The translations under genes were made by a program, and so were the position numbers. Of a DNA stretch of 6,134 bases, positions 5,957 through 6,134 are shown in pieces. Origin of the DNA: an uncultured Selenomonadaceae bacterium (GTDB lineage: Bacteria; Bacillota; Negativicutes; Selenomonadales; Selenomonadaceae); contig CAJOPJ010000131.1 in the NCBI GenBank assembly GCA_905236325.1, positions 1 through 6,134 on the forward strand. Direction: 5' to 3'. Within the stretch, counting starts at the first letter, position 1. The number at the start of each line of letters is the position of its first letter. Below the pieces are notes generated by a model that saw nothing but the letters and a program-made list of their open reading frames with translations, did no database searches and was not told the DNA's origin.

Positions 5957-6134
5957 AGCCAATAAAATAATTTATCACGAAGGACACAACATACAAAAGC
6001 ATACCGACAAATCCGCCGCAAACAGAGCCGTTAATCCTAATCATCTGCAAGTCGTCAGAAACTTTGCCTTCAACAAATTCTGTAAGCTCATCATCATTCC
6101 ACTTGTTCAACCTTTCCAAAATCAAGTTCGGAAT
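5955..6134 (-). CDS. Second DUF445 family protein, C-terminal 59 residues only
   Basis: The minus strand is open from the window edge to a TGA at 5957–5955, so the gene is cut by the window and its start lies outside. The visible 59 residues begin IPNLILERLNKWNDDELTEF. They contain VSDDLQMIRINGSVCGGFVG and then a hydrophobic stretch ending in VINYFIG. This matches the C-terminal signature of the neighbouring DUF445 protein (DFVWIRMNGSIVGSIVGLII) and the family consensus D-D-L-x-x-I-R-x-N-G. The two are thus tandem paralogues, and the partial one comes first in the operon. The piece is too short to judge overall length or integrity. Confidence 0.85.
   Translation of the reverse strand: MPNLILERLNKWNDDELTEFVEGKVSDDLQMIRINGSVCGGFVGMLLYVVSFVINYFIG

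Overview
The window reads as a compact stretch of a low-to-moderate GC bacterial chromosome, most likely from the Bacillota. The dprA–topA gene order, strong GAGGTG/AGGAGG ribosome binding sites, GTG and TTG starts, and a chemoreceptor without a CheR-tethering tail all fit that phylum. A Negativicutes/Selenomonas-like source is plausible, but it is an inference from style and not proven. Almost every base is coding and no gap exceeds about 75 bases. I see no mobile element, CRISPR array, tRNA or rRNA.

Layout: on the plus strand, dprA (38–1156) is followed after 22 bases by a short topoisomerase I-like gene (1179–2828). A recognisable sigma-70-type promoter then drives a methyl-accepting chemotaxis protein (2900–4636). 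On the minus strand, converging on the chemoreceptor with only 3 bases between stop codons, lie two tandem DUF445 membrane-protein genes. One is complete (4640–5944 or 5962) and the other is only a C-terminal end (5955–6134). The minus-strand operon appears to borrow a hairpin inside the last codons of the chemoreceptor gene as its terminator.

The striking item is the topoisomerase-like gene. It occupies the usual topA position behind dprA and aligns clearly with bacterial type IA topoisomerase I at its TOPRIM domain and its three C-terminal four-cysteine zinc ribbons. However, the catalytic tyrosine is phenylalanine (F240), the first TOPRIM aspartate is asparagine (N85), and large parts of the central domains are missing, including the HEAIRPT-type motif. 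The frame is intact for 549 codons behind an excellent ribosome binding site. It therefore looks like a maintained, catalytically inactive DNA-binding protein and not a decaying pseudogene. Its pairing with DprA, a single-stranded-DNA binding RecA loader, invites the untested idea of a single-strand DNA handling role.

The remaining genes are fairly ordinary: a transmembrane four-helix-bundle chemoreceptor, and paired YjiN/YheB-like DUF445 proteins of unknown function. DprA carries two local oddities: a 15-base tandem duplication in its C-terminal winged helix, and a lost IYP-type motif in its Rossmann fold.
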